Below are positions 1 through 10,281 of a stretch of DNA of 64,000 nt, piece after piece. Each line of letters starts with the position of its first letter. The first letter of the stretch is position 1. The stretch is taken from positions 247,053-311,052 of the forward strand of contig CALSUG010000008.1 of assembly GCA_943789475.1 (NCBI GenBank), in the 5' to 3' direction. The notes under the pieces were generated by a model. That model saw only the letters and a program-made list of their open reading frames with translations. It made no database searches and was not told the DNA's origin. The stretch comes from an uncultured Alphaproteobacteria bacterium. Its GTDB lineage: Bacteria; Pseudomonadota; Alphaproteobacteria; Micavibrionales; UBA1664. The position numbers and the translations under genes are program-made.

Positions 1-551
1 TTTGCTTCGTCAAAAGATGCTTTACCAACACCTGCTTGTACAATACCTGCTTTTTCTGCACGGAATTCAATTGCACCCGCTTTTGCTTCTGTAACGGCTT
101 TTGTTACATCTGGCGTTACTGTTCCCAATTTAGGGTTAGGCATCATACCTTTTGTACCCAAAATTTTACCCAAACGACCAACAAGTGCCATCATGTCTGG
201 TGTTGCAATACAACGATCAAAATCAATTGTACCTTTTTGAACTGTTTCAACTAATTCTTCTGCACCAACGATATCTGCGCCTGCTGCTTTTGCTTCATCC
301 GCTTTTGCATCACGTGCAAAAACCGCAACACGAACTGTTTTACCAGTACCATTTGGCAATGATGTCATCGCACGAACAGTTTGGTCAGCGTGTTTTGGAT
401 CAACACCAAGGTTCATTGAAATTTCAACAGATTCATCAAATTTTGATGTCGCTAATTCTTTTGCAAGCTTAACCGCGTCATCAACTGAATATAATTTTTC
501 AGCGTCAACTTTATCTGCCCATAATTTTTGTTTTTTTGTTAATTTCGCCAT
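1..551 (-). CDS. rplA: 50S ribosomal protein L1 (partial, C-terminus outside window)
   Basis: The reverse strand from an ATG at 551 reads [19 protein letters not shown] and continues with no stop to the window edge, giving about 183 residues of a roughly 230-residue family. The stretch [15 protein letters not shown] is the diagnostic L1 motif. L1 binds 23S rRNA at the mobile L1 stalk, helps release E-site tRNA, and in many bacteria represses its own operon by binding the mRNA leader. It follows rplK with a 4-nt gap, so the two are co-transcribed. Only the 3' end is missing, and this comes from the window boundary, not from truncation. Confidence 0.97.
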   Translation of the reverse strand, partial: MAKLTKKQKLWADKVDAEKLYSVDDAVKLAKELATSKFDESVEISMNLGVDPKHADQTVRAMTSLPNGTGKTVRVAVFARDAKADEAKAAGADIVGAEELVETVQKGTIDFDRCIATPDMMALVGRLGKILGTKGMMPNPKLGTVTPDVTKAVTEAKAGAIEFRAEKAGIVQAGVGKASFDEA

Positions 552-555
552 GTTC

Positions 556-996
556 TTAACCTTCCACAACTTCAACGCCCATAGAGCGCGCAGAGCCTTC
601 AATAATTTTCATTGCTTGATCAATATCATTCGCAGAAAGATCAACCATTTTTGCTTCGGCGATTTCTTTTACTTTTGATTTTTTGATCTGACCCGCTGTT
701 TCTTTTGAAGGATTTGAAGATCCTTTTTGAAGTCCAGCAAATTTCTTGATGTAGTATGATGCTGGTGGAGTTTTAATAATGAAGTCGAATGAACGATCTT
801 CATAAACACTGATTATAACAGGACATGGAGTATTTTTTTCCATTTCCTTTGTCTTATCGTTAAATTGATTACAGAAATCCATAATCGCCACACCGGCTTG
901 ACCCAACGCTGGACCTACTGGTGGTGATGGATTTGCTGCGCCTGCAGGTACCTGAAGAGATACGACTTTAGACACTTTTTTCTTTTTAGCTGCCAT
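556..996 (-). CDS. rplK: 50S ribosomal protein L11
   Basis: This 146-residue protein starts [19 protein letters not shown] and carries the L11 signature [20 protein letters not shown] near the N-terminus. Its length is normal for the family. L11 binds the GTPase-associated centre of 23S rRNA and supports factor-dependent GTPase activity. An AAGGTG ribosome-binding site lies just before the ATG. It heads an rplK-rplA unit. The usual upstream genes nusG and secE are absent; a protease gene sits there instead. A promoter and a hairpin resembling an L1-binding site lie upstream. Confidence 0.98.
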   Translation of the reverse strand: MAAKKKKVSKVVSLQVPAGAANPSPPVGPALGQAGVAIMDFCNQFNDKTKEMEKNTPCPVIISVYEDRSFDFIIKTPPASYYIKKFAGLQKGSSNPSKETAGQIKKSKVKEIAEAKMVDLSANDIDQAMKIIEGSARSMGVEVVEG

Positions 997-1041
997 TTTT
1001 TCACACCTTGTTAAAGTTAGTTTCGTTTAAACAATTGCTGA

Positions 1042-1068
1042 GTGGTAATAACGAGTTTCCTCTCCCAC
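1042..1068 (-). promoter_or_regulatory. Candidate L1-binding autoregulatory hairpin in the rplKA leader
   Basis: On the minus strand the leader reads GTGGGAG, loop AGGAAA, CTC, then seven unpaired bases and CCAC. This makes an outer GTGG/CCAC helix and an inner GAG/CTC helix separated by a one-sided internal loop. L1 recognises this kind of asymmetric helix with GTGGGAG-like sequence in rRNA and in its own operon leader. The placement before rplK-rplA fits. The assignment is an inference from fold and position. Confidence 0.45.
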
Positions 1069-1085
1069 GTCTGCTATTAGGGCGT

Positions 1086-1114
1086 AATAAACATCTTTTT
1101 GGTAGGAAATGCAA
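1086..1114 (-). promoter_or_regulatory. Promoter for rplK-rplA
   Basis: The minus strand has TTGCAT (1114-1109), a 17-nt spacer and TTTATT (1091-1086). The -35 box and the spacing are the same as in the promoter before rplP at 49121. Transcription would start near 1079, just before the candidate L1-binding hairpin. The box lies beside the 3' end of the upstream protease gene. Confidence 0.45.
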
Positions 1115-1123
1115 GTATTATTA

Positions 1124-2281
1124 TCAACAAGGCTCCATAGAAGATAGTAGAGAGGACGCAATGTATCCCGTGTTTTCATTACCGTTTTTTGTGTATTCAA
1201 CCTCAACCCAATCATATCCATCGATGAAACCTGCATTATCGTTAGTGACAGCTACTTGAAATCCAGAAGATAATTTGTCAACTATTTGTGAGTTTGTCGT
1301 TGCATCCTGTCGAATACGTGCTGTCGTGACATCAATTTCAGCACATTGTCTAGCGGGTGCAATAGATTCATCAATATTTCGTAGAGAGTTTATTCTATCC
1401 AATTCACGCTCAGGAATATATTGTGCGCAAGATGCTTCTGTTGCACACATATTATATGCATCGGCGATATGTGTTATGGTTGTTAAAGAATTTCTTCCTG
1501 TATGCTCTAAGAGAGGAACAAAGGAATTGTAAAAATCACCATTAATTAATGTTGTTGTATAGCTTTCATAAAAATTACCAGAAAGTATTCCCAGTACGTG
1601 GAGTTGATTATTTTTTTCGAAGTAATAGCCAGAGCCGCTATCCCCACTTCGAGAGTCACAGTCACTTAATATATAACCGGGAACGTCAACATGCCTATAA
1701 ACATTACATGTTTCTTCTTGCCAATCATATGATTCCCGGGACATGTTTCCTTGTCGAATACGTTTAACAAAGACTTCGTCTGTTTGGTATGATTCACCAT
1801 TAATTGTTATATCAGACCACTCTAAATCATCAGGATGTGCAAGAAGTGGAAAAGAAGCGCGATGAAATTCTCCATCATCTATACGAAAAAGGATTTTATC
1901 TCTAGCTGTTGTATCATAACCACCGATGTTATTATTATGAAGATAAGCAACCTGATCAAAATTGTTTCTGTTTAATTTTGCGATATCGTTATCTGTGTCA
2001 GGTAATGATACATTGATTGTTTCTGTATTACCTGTGGTTTCATCGTGGAAAATGACTTTTGTTGATTTGCTGGTGAAGGTGCTCCAACAATGAGCAGAAG
2101 TTAAACCCCATTCAGAGTTAATTAAAACGGAGGAACAAGCGTCGTGACCATTACGTTCTATAACGGCGGATATTTTATGTTTTGGATTGTTTTTATTTTC
2201 AAGTTCAATTTCTTCAGAGTTGTCACTGCATCCTGATGTAATGGCAAAAGCGGCAAGTAAAGCGGGACGCATTATTTTCAT
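1124..2281 (-). CDS. Trypsin-like serine protease lipoprotein with C-terminal SH3-like domain
   Basis: The 385-residue protein begins MKIMRPALLAAFAITSGC, a short signal peptide ending in a plausible lipobox cysteine (residue 18), so it is probably a periplasmic lipoprotein. The catalytic triad of a chymotrypsin-fold protease is visible: His in TSAHCW (about residue 69), Asp in DNDIAKL (about 102) and Ser in GDSGSGYYF (about 218). The last 70 residues, starting ARIRQDATTNSQIVDKL and ending DWVEVEY and GYIASSLL, resemble a bacterial SH3 domain, which often binds peptidoglycan. Its substrate is unknown. It lies between rplK and polysaccharide genes on the same strand. Confidence 0.8.
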   Translation of the reverse strand: MKIMRPALLAAFAITSGCSDNSEEIELENKNNPKHKISAVIERNGHDACSSVLINSEWGLTSAHCWSTFTSKSTKVIFHDETTGNTETINVSLPDTDNDIAKLNRNNFDQVAYLHNNNIGGYDTTARDKILFRIDDGEFHRASFPLLAHPDDLEWSDITINGESYQTDEVFVKRIRQGNMSRESYDWQEETCNVYRHVDVPGYILSDCDSRSGDSGSGYYFEKNNQLHVLGILSGNFYESYTTTLINGDFYNSFVPLLEHTGRNSLTTITHIADAYNMCATEASCAQYIPERELDRINSLRNIDESIAPARQCAEIDVTTARIRQDATTNSQIVDKLSSGFQVAVTNDNAGFIDGYDWVEVEYTKNGNENTGYIASSLLSSMEPC

Positions 2282-2308
2282 GCGATGAAATATACCGATA
2301 CTTTTAAA

Positions 2309-3481
2309 TTATGCCAATTTAAAAGTTGCTATTTTGATTAATATGAGAACAGCAATCATGACCAAAAACCACCATGTATAAAATATAGATGTGAGCGCAA
2401 GTGCGGCAATGGCATATGCAATGACGCTGAAAAATACGGTAATGCATTGAAATTTAAGTGTGCTATCTTCCGACCTGAAATAACGCCTTAAAAATCCAAT
2501 GACGATAACAAGTAAGGTGAATGTGAATACTGCTAAACCAACAAAGCCTGTTTCTAGCGCGATTTCTAAGGGTGCATTATGAACATGGCGAACAAATTTT
2601 CCATATCCCATACTGATTTTTAATTCATGTGCTCCTTTTATACCAACGCCCCATATGGGAGTTTCCTGAATATAATTCCAGGTGTCTTGCCAAACGATCA
2701 GGCGACCTGACATCGGACGATCTGTGTTTGTCATTGCCTCTGTACGTATTTCATAAACGTATTCGCCAACATTGGACTCGTATGATTTTAAACCGATAAA
2801 ACTGGCGGTAATTGATAGGGCAATTAAACCGATAATGTTTTTATATTTGAAAGGGGTGATTTTCCATGGGAAAAAGAAGATAGATAATGTGGTGACCGCA
2901 CCAAACGCAAGCCATGCCGTACGTCCACCACTGGCGAATATAGCAGAAACAATCAATACAAATACCAACCACCATAGATAAGAACGTTTTTGTGCCGTGA
3001 CCGCGCAATAGAGTGCCATCGGTGATATTACCGCGAGGACAGATCCATACGAGCTTCCCCATTCCACGGCATATTCACCCACCCATGGAGTAAGAACAAG
3101 CCATGAAGCGCATAACGCCGCGCCCGCATTAGCAACTTTGAAAAACGTATCAAAGTTAAATCGATGTGTTTGAAGCGCAGAAAAAATTATTATTCCACCA
3201 AAAGTAAGGCCAAATATTTCGGCCGTTTCTTTTATGGCCTTATCGGGATTGAGCCCTTGATACGCGGAATAAAACCAACATGCAAAGGTGATGAGGATAA
3301 GGTAGGTAACGCGTGATGTTAAAACCTGTTTAAATTGCGTGCGCACCATATCACGATTTTGAAGCAAAATAATGGCGGATATGATGACACATATCCCAAG
3401 ACCAATGCCGATCACGGCCTTGCCAAAAAAGATCATGGACAGGGATAACGCGATTAACGCGCATAAAGCATTATAAATCAT
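2309..3481 (-). CDS. O-antigen ligase/polymerase family membrane protein (Wzy/WaaL)
   Basis: The 390-residue protein has about ten hydrophobic segments and a large polar loop around residues 240-310 containing MSGRLIVWQDTWNYIQETP, GVGIKGAHE and HVHNAPLEIALETGFVGL. The pattern GxG followed by H(N)xxLE is typical of the Wzy_C family of O-antigen ligases and polymerases. Such proteins join or polymerise undecaprenyl-linked glycans at the periplasmic face of the inner membrane. Start and stop overlap the upstream sugar transferase by one base (TAATG), implying translational coupling. Ligase and polymerase cannot be told apart here. Confidence 0.82.
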   Translation of the reverse strand: MIYNALCALIALSLSMIFFGKAVIGIGLGICVIISAIILLQNRDMVRTQFKQVLTSRVTYLILITFACWFYSAYQGLNPDKAIKETAEIFGLTFGGIIIFSALQTHRFNFDTFFKVANAGAALCASWLVLTPWVGEYAVEWGSSYGSVLAVISPMALYCAVTAQKRSYLWWLVFVLIVSAIFASGGRTAWLAFGAVTTLSIFFFPWKITPFKYKNIIGLIALSITASFIGLKSYESNVGEYVYEIRTEAMTNTDRPMSGRLIVWQDTWNYIQETPIWGVGIKGAHELKISMGYGKFVRHVHNAPLEIALETGFVGLAVFTFTLLVIVIGFLRRYFRSEDSTLKFQCITVFFSVIAYAIAALALTSIFYTWWFLVMIAVLILIKIATFKLA

Positions 3482-4116
3482 TATTTTTTAATCATTCCTA
3501 AGATAGTCCACCAAATGATTTTGATATCAAGGAGGAGGCCGTAATTTTCGATATAGAATAGGTTGTATTTGAATTTCATTGGTAGAATTTTATTGATGTA
3601 AACTTCGTCGGCTTTTTCACCGGCCTGTTTTAACATGCGCTCTTCTGCTTCGTGGAATTTTATAGAAGATAGGCCAGTTATGCCAGGGCGAATAGAATTG
3701 ATAACGGCATATTGTTCAGGGTAAATTTCAACATATCGCGGTGTTTGTGGACGTGGTCCGACAAGGCTCATTTCACCAACTAGAACGTTCCATAGCTGAG
3801 TTAATTCATCCAAACGATATTTGCGGATGAAACGACCTGATTTTGTAATACGATTTTGCTTGTCTGGGGTTGTTACCCCATCATTCCCTGCATCACAATC
3901 AACAACGGTCATTGATCTAAATTTAACGGCCTTGAATGGCTTTCCACCCTTTGTAATGCGTGTTTGAAAATAAAGCGCAGGGCCAATCGAATCCAACTTC
4001 ACCCAAGCCGCCATGACAATCATGAAGGGGGATAAAAATACCAAACCAAATAAAGCGCCACATATATCCATGAGGCGCTTTAGAGGGAGATAGGATTTGC
4101 TTTGAAATCCTATCAC
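3481..4116 (-). CDS. Undecaprenyl-phosphate sugar phosphotransferase (bacterial sugar transferase family)
   Basis: This 211-residue protein starts with a basic stretch and one membrane segment (about residues 14-36). It then shows the family hallmarks FKAVKFRSM, the RLDELTQLWNVL segment, MSLVGPRPQTPRYVE, and RPGITGLSSI. These belong to the WcaJ/PglC superfamily of phosphoglycosyl transferases, which move a sugar phosphate from a nucleotide sugar to undecaprenyl phosphate as the first step of surface glycan synthesis. It is the short catalytic-core form. It lies only 2 nt after the ctaD stop codon, so it appears to be transcribed with the oxidase genes. Confidence 0.9.
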   Translation of the reverse strand: MIGFQSKSYLPLKRLMDICGALFGLVFLSPFMIVMAAWVKLDSIGPALYFQTRITKGGKPFKAVKFRSMTVVDCDAGNDGVTTPDKQNRITKSGRFIRKYRLDELTQLWNVLVGEMSLVGPRPQTPRYVEIYPEQYAVINSIRPGITGLSSIKFHEAEERMLKQAGEKADEVYINKILPMKFKYNLFYIENYGLLLDIKIIWWTILGMIKK

Positions 4117-4118
4117 GC

Positions 4119-5834
<1,716 letters not shown>

Positions 5835-6650
5835 TTATTTATCTTCTGCTATCGCTTTTGGTTTTAATTTTGCGCCTTGTTTGCGTGTCCATGCATCAAA
5901 TTCTTCTTTTGATACGGCGTGAATTTCGATCGGCATGTATGAATGTCCTGTTCCGCAAATTTCAGAGCATTGACCGTAATAAACACCTGGACGATCAATA
6001 CGCATCCATGTTTCGTTTAATTGACCTGGGACGGCGTCTTTTTTTACACCTGCGGCAGGTAATGCAAACGCATGTATAACATCCGCCGCTGCCACTAAAA
6101 TTTGAATATTTGTATCAACGGGAACAACGACAGGATTGTCAGTTGAAAGAAGGCGTTTTTGTCCTTTTGATTCATCAATATCTTCGTCCGCGATTGGATA
6201 TGACATGAATTCCAACCCATCGTAATCCATATATTCATATCCCCAATACCATTGATATCCAGTCGTTTTGATTGTTAATTCTGGTTCTGGAATACGGTCT
6301 TCTAAATATAATAATTTTAATGATGGAATGGCGATGATAATTAAAACAACGATTGGAACGATTGTCCAAATAACTTCGATCAACGTGTTATGTGCAAAAT
6401 TTGCAGGTTCAACGCCTTTTTTACGGCGAAATTTAACAACGGCATAGGCTAAGAGAGCGGTTACAAAAACAACAATTATGCCTGTGATCCATAATAACAT
6501 TGTGTGAAAGTCATATATCTCAGCTTGTAGAGGGCTTGCAGGTGTTTGCAAATTTAATTGCCATGATCCGGCATATCCATCTTGTGCATTCGCCATGAGT
6601 GGGGCGACAGATAATATTGTTGAAAAGATAAACGTAAAAATTTTAGACAT
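5835..6650 (-). CDS. ctaC: Cytochrome c oxidase subunit II
   Basis: The 271-residue protein has a signal peptide ending near MANAQDG, two membrane helices (about 51-73 and 92-113) and a periplasmic cupredoxin domain. The CuA centre is complete: H193, then YGQCSEICGTGHSYM supplying C228, E230, C232, H236 and M239. The aromatic patch YQWYWGYEY for electron entry from cytochrome c is present. It passes electrons to the heme a of CtaD and is the first gene of the ctaC-ctaD-glycan unit. No cytochrome c domain is fused at the C-terminus. Confidence 0.97.
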   Translation of the reverse strand: MSKIFTFIFSTILSVAPLMANAQDGYAGSWQLNLQTPASPLQAEIYDFHTMLLWITGIIVVFVTALLAYAVVKFRRKKGVEPANFAHNTLIEVIWTIVPIVVLIIIAIPSLKLLYLEDRIPEPELTIKTTGYQWYWGYEYMDYDGLEFMSYPIADEDIDESKGQKRLLSTDNPVVVPVDTNIQILVAAADVIHAFALPAAGVKKDAVPGQLNETWMRIDRPGVYYGQCSEICGTGHSYMPIEIHAVSKEEFDAWTRKQGAKLKPKAIAEDK

Positions 6651-6786
6651 GTTTAAACAATCATTTTATTTGAATTCAGCCATATTGATACCGCATTTAT
6701 TAACTATTGTGAAGGGGGATTTAGACTGGAAATTCAACGCACACCATGGTACATGACATAGTACAAATTTAATGACGGAGTGAAAA

Positions 6787-8403
6787 ATGGCATCTTACCA
6801 ATATATATATGTGATGAAAAACCTATCCAAAACCTATCAAGGTGGAAAACAGGTGATCAAGGATTTAACGCTACAGTTTTTGCCAGGCGCAAAAATTGGT
6901 GTTCTTGGACCAAATGGTGCGGGTAAATCAACACTTCTTAAAATTATGGCGGGTATCCAAACCGATTACCAAGGCGAAGCATGGGCGGCCGAAGGTGTGA
7001 AAATTGGTTATTTGGAACAAGAACCACAATTGGATAATTCAAAAACATGTCAAGAAAACGTGTTGGAAGGCGCAGCGGACAGCAAGGCTATTTTAGATCG
7101 TTATAACGAATTATGCCTTGATTACGAAAATGCAGATCCTGATGAAATGGCAAAATTACAAGATGAAATCGATGCCAAGGATTTGTGGGATCTGGATCGT
7201 AATGTTGAAAAAATTATGCAGGTTCTAAATTGTCCACCGGCCGACCAAGGTGTGGAACATTTATCAGGTGGTGAAAAACGCCGTATCGCATTGGCGCGTT
7301 TGATTATGGCCGAACCTGACATGTTATTGTTAGACGAACCAACAAACCATTTGGATGCGGAATCTGTTGCATGGTTACAAACATACTTGGCTGATTTCAA
7401 AGGGACAGTGATGATGATTACCCATGATCGTTATTTCCTTGATAACGTCACAGGTTGGATTCTTGAGCTTGACCGTGGACACGGCATTCCATACGAAGGA
7501 AACTATTCTGGTTATCTAGAGAAGAAAGCGAAACGTTTGGCGCAAGAAGCCCGCGAAGACAGCGCCCGTCAAAAAACATTGGATCGCGAATTGGAATGGA
7601 TTCGCCAATCACCAAAGGCACGTCAGGCAAAATCCAAAGCAAGGATCAGCTCGTACGACGAATTGTTGAAAGAATCACAACGCGACACGGTTGGAAATGC
7701 ACAAATCATTATCCCAACACCTGAACGTTTGGGTGATGTCGTTGTTGTTGCTGAAAATTTATGCAAGTCATTTGGTGATAAAGAATTGATAAAGGACTTT
7801 ACCTTCAAATTACCTGCGGGTGGAATCGTCGGAATTATCGGCCATAACGGTGCGGGTAAAACAACATTGTTCAAAATGATCACGGGTCAAGAACAACCAG
7901 ACAGTGGTACATTAACAATCGGTGAAACCGTGACAATGGGCTATGTGGATCAGAGCCGCGACAGTTTGAATGACGATAATAATGTTTGGGAAGAAATTTC
8001 GGGCGGAAACGATATTTTGACATTGGGTAAAATTGAAAAACCATCCCGTGCCTATGTCGGGTCATTTAATTTTAAATCACAAGATCAACAAAAGAAAGTC
8101 GGCACATTATCAGGTGGTGAACGTAACCGCGTTCATTTGGCGAAAATGTTGCAAAAGGGGTCTAACCTTCTTCTTCTCGATGAACCAACAAACGATCTGG
8201 ATACCGAAACATTAGGTGCATTGGAAGAAGCATTAGAAAAATTTGCAGGATGTGCCGTGGTAATCTCGCATGATAGATGGTTCCTCGACCGCCTTGCGAC
8301 ACACATCTTGGCATTCGAAGGCAACGGCCATGTTGAATGGTTCGAAGGTAACTTTGAAGATTACGAACGCGATAAAACAAGACGCGAAAACAAAGCGGCT
8401 TAA
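6787..8403 (+). CDS. ettA: Energy-dependent translational throttle protein EttA (ABC-F)
   Basis: The 538-residue protein has two ABC ATPase domains and no membrane segment, as expected for ABC-F. The first domain shows GPNGAGKST (about residue 41), [14 protein letters not shown] and [11 protein letters not shown]. The second shows [24 protein letters not shown] and [11 protein letters not shown]. The linker rich in charged residues (about 240-310) corresponds to the P-site tRNA interaction motif. EttA binds the ribosomal E site and gates the first elongation steps according to ATP/ADP ratio. The ATG at 6787 follows GGAG at a good distance. Confidence 0.93.
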   Translation: MASYQYIYVMKNLSKTYQGGKQVIKDLTLQFLPGAKIGVLGPNGAGKSTLLKIMAGIQTDYQGEAWAAEGVKIGYLEQEPQLDNSKTCQENVLEGAADSKAILDRYNELCLDYENADPDEMAKLQDEIDAKDLWDLDRNVEKIMQVLNCPPADQGVEHLSGGEKRRIALARLIMAEPDMLLLDEPTNHLDAESVAWLQTYLADFKGTVMMITHDRYFLDNVTGWILELDRGHGIPYEGNYSGYLEKKAKRLAQEAREDSARQKTLDRELEWIRQSPKARQAKSKARISSYDELLKESQRDTVGNAQIIIPTPERLGDVVVVAENLCKSFGDKELIKDFTFKLPAGGIVGIIGHNGAGKTTLFKMITGQEQPDSGTLTIGETVTMGYVDQSRDSLNDDNNVWEEISGGNDILTLGKIEKPSRAYVGSFNFKSQDQQKKVGTLSGGERNRVHLAKMLQKGSNLLLLDEPTNDLDTETLGALEEALEKFAGCAVVISHDRWFLDRLATHILAFEGNGHVEWFEGNFEDYERDKTRRENKAA

Positions 8404-8404
8404 A

Positions 8405-9232
8405 ATGTTTAACCGGTGTTTACGAAAGTATAAAATATCTTGCTGTAAACACCGTAGGTTTATTGTTCATTTTTTAGAGCAGTACAGGAACACTATTCGT
8501 GTATGTTCGATATGTGTCACGTTAGTATCGGTTGTCTCTATTTTAATGGATTATAAAACTATAAATAATCATGAAATTTATTACACAGTTTTTGTTGATG
8601 TTTTATCGGATTGGCAAACTTTAATTGCGGGTGTTTTAGCTTTATTAGGTGCTTGGATTACTGTCTCTACAATGCGTAAACAGGAGGCAGACAGAATATA
8701 TAGACGCTCTCTCGCATATCGAGCAAAATTACATATGTCATTGAAAACATTAGAAAACTATACAGACGATATAATTATAAAAATTGTTTTAGGTGAAGAA
8801 GTGAGTGACCTTGAAATGCCAGAGAAAGCACTGACAACCCTTGGAGAAATGATTGAGTATGTTGACGATCAAAGTGCTCAATATTTGTCCCAATTTCTTT
8901 CTAAATACCAAATAATGATGTCTAGAGTATTGGATGGAACATTACGAGAAGAGCATCTAAAAGATGTTTTTATTGTTCAAGGATTTTTATCACCAGCATG
9001 GGATTATGCAAGGGATGTAGAAATTATTGTTTTACCGAAAGAATTAGATATTTACTATGTACAAAATCGATTTAATTTATCGAAATTAGGGGACGAAAAA
9101 CAGGATATTTGGAAGAGATATCCTATAGATAGTAATGAGTTAAGTTCTTTAAATACGTTGGGGTTGCAAATATATCGTGCCGTTTGTTTTTTAAAAAGGA
9201 AAAAAAATATTAAATGGAACGCCAAACGATAA
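8405..9232 (+). CDS. Uncharacterised protein with two N-terminal membrane segments
   Basis: I do not recognise this 275-residue protein. The ATG at 8405 sits one base past the ettA stop codon; the open frame extends further upstream inside ettA, but that part is a shadow. Residues about 30-50 (IRVCSICVTLVSVVSILM) and 73-93 (TLIAGVLALLGAWITVSTM) are hydrophobic, followed by a soluble, charged, probably helical cytoplasmic region. Base composition is more A+T-rich than ettA. It may be co-transcribed with ettA. There is no clear ribosome-binding site, so translational coupling is possible. Confidence 0.6.
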   Translation: MFNRCLRKYKISCCKHRRFIVHFLEQYRNTIRVCSICVTLVSVVSILMDYKTINNHEIYYTVFVDVLSDWQTLIAGVLALLGAWITVSTMRKQEADRIYRRSLAYRAKLHMSLKTLENYTDDIIIKIVLGEEVSDLEMPEKALTTLGEMIEYVDDQSAQYLSQFLSKYQIMMSRVLDGTLREEHLKDVFIVQGFLSPAWDYARDVEIIVLPKELDIYYVQNRFNLSKLGDEKQDIWKRYPIDSNELSSLNTLGLQIYRAVCFLKRKKNIKWNAKR

Positions 9233-9280
9233 ATGCAGATGGATATTTTAATTTTTTTGAAACCCTGGTATTATTTTATC

Positions 9281-9691
9281 ATGAAAAATACAGGAAAATG
9301 TTTATGTGGTGCGGTTGGGTTTACCGTGGCGGTGTGCGATACAAAATCGGGTGCGTGTCATTGTGACATGTGTCGTAAATGGGTTGGTGGACCTTATATG
9401 GCGACGAACTGTGGAACGGATGTGACATTCACGAGCGAAGAAAATATCACACGGTATGATTCATCCGATTGGGGTGCACGTGGTTTCTGTAATAAATGCG
9501 GAACGTCATTGTTTTATTACCTAAAACCCAAATCTGAATATCATATGCCCGTTGGATTATTCGATAACCAAGACGAATTTGTATTTGATCATCAAATTTT
9601 CATTGATGAAAAACCAGACTATTATGATTTTGCCAATGACACATCAAAAATGACAGGCGCCGAATTATTCGCCGAGGCAATGAAAGAATAG
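9281..9691 (+). CDS. GFA family (glutathione-dependent formaldehyde-activating/CENP-V-like) protein
   Basis: From the ATG at 9281 the 136-residue protein begins MKNTGKCLCGAVGFTV and continues with GACHCDMCRKWVGGP and FCNKCGTSLFYY. The CxC, CxxC and CxxC cysteine sets are the zinc-binding ligands of the GFA fold. The founding member was proposed to accelerate glutathione-formaldehyde adduct formation, but most members have no proven substrate. An upstream in-frame ATG at 9233 would add 16 hydrophobic residues; I prefer 9281 because family members start just before the CxCG motif. Confidence 0.85.
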   Translation: MKNTGKCLCGAVGFTVAVCDTKSGACHCDMCRKWVGGPYMATNCGTDVTFTSEENITRYDSSDWGARGFCNKCGTSLFYYLKPKSEYHMPVGLFDNQDEFVFDHQIFIDEKPDYYDFANDTSKMTGAELFAEAMKE

Positions 9692-9693
9692 AG

Positions 9694-9990
9694 CTATCGT
9701 TTAAGTTTGCAAAATACCGTCTCGACTCGCGGTTCTTTAATATCTAACGCCTCTGTAGCGTTGTGCGTTTTTCTTTTGTCAGATGGAATAGGATCGCTTT
9801 CAAATTGTGATGTGTTGCCAGACCATTTAAATTCTTTATCACTTGTACGGATCGATAATCCGTGACCAGATTGAATGCGGTGGGTGTATAAAACAACATC
9901 ACCATTTTTTAATTTTATAGTGTAGTGCCCGTTTTCATCTGCATCTGTTTGCGAATAGTATAAATCAACGTTTTCGTCTTTTCCTAGCAT
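9694..9990 (-). CDS. Uncharacterised 98-residue protein
   Basis: I do not recognise a family. The protein starts MLGKDENVDLYYSQTDADENG and is polar with no signal peptide or membrane segment. A GAGG ribosome-binding site lies 6-10 nt before the ATG. The stretch YTIKLKNGDVVLYTHRIQ resembles the LKNGDFVTLSRAEIA stretch of the next upstream small gene (10014-10229), which suggests two related or partner proteins. It is convergent with the GFA-family gene, with 2 nt between the stops. Confidence 0.6.
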   Translation of the reverse strand: MLGKDENVDLYYSQTDADENGHYTIKLKNGDVVLYTHRIQSGHGLSIRTSDKEFKWSGNTSQFESDPIPSDKRKTHNATEALDIKEPRVETVFCKLKR

Positions 9991-10013
9991 CTGTATCCTC
10001 GTGTTTTGATTTA

Positions 10014-10229
10014 TTATTGAATATAGGGTCTGAGTTGAGTTGGTTTTTCAAATGATTGTAAAGGAAAGTAACCTTTTGCAATTTCACCATCACGTGGTTG
10101 CGGTCTTTCCTTTGCTATTTCTGCACGAGACAATGTTACAAAATCACCATTTTTGAGCGGAATGCATGCACATGTTCCATTGCTGTTTTTTCTTGAAAAT
10201 ACCCATACAAGTTGATTTGTACCTGACAT
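10014..10229 (-). CDS. Uncharacterised 71-residue protein
   Basis: I do not recognise a family. It begins MSGTNQLVWVFSRKNSNGTC, has a short beta-rich look (VWVFSRK, CACIPLKNGDFVTL), and no membrane segment. The gene is 23 nt upstream of the 98-residue gene on the same strand, and the two probably form a pair. It is separated by 52 nt from the ispE stop codon. Confidence 0.55.
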   Translation of the reverse strand: MSGTNQLVWVFSRKNSNGTCACIPLKNGDFVTLSRAEIAKERPQPRDGEIAKGYFPLQSFEKPTQLRPYIQ

Positions 10230-10281
10230 ATAAATTATCCCTGTTCGCTGTTATTTTTATATTAACATAAAGAAAGATAAT

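Noticed and set aside
36-472. Two plus-strand frames at the window start
   Set aside because: They are shadows of rplA, whose reverse-strand translation is unmistakable.
8270-8404. Extended N-terminus of the 275-residue membrane protein inside ettA
   Set aside because: It overlaps the conserved ettA C-terminus in another frame; the ATG at 8405 right after the ettA stop is the sensible start.
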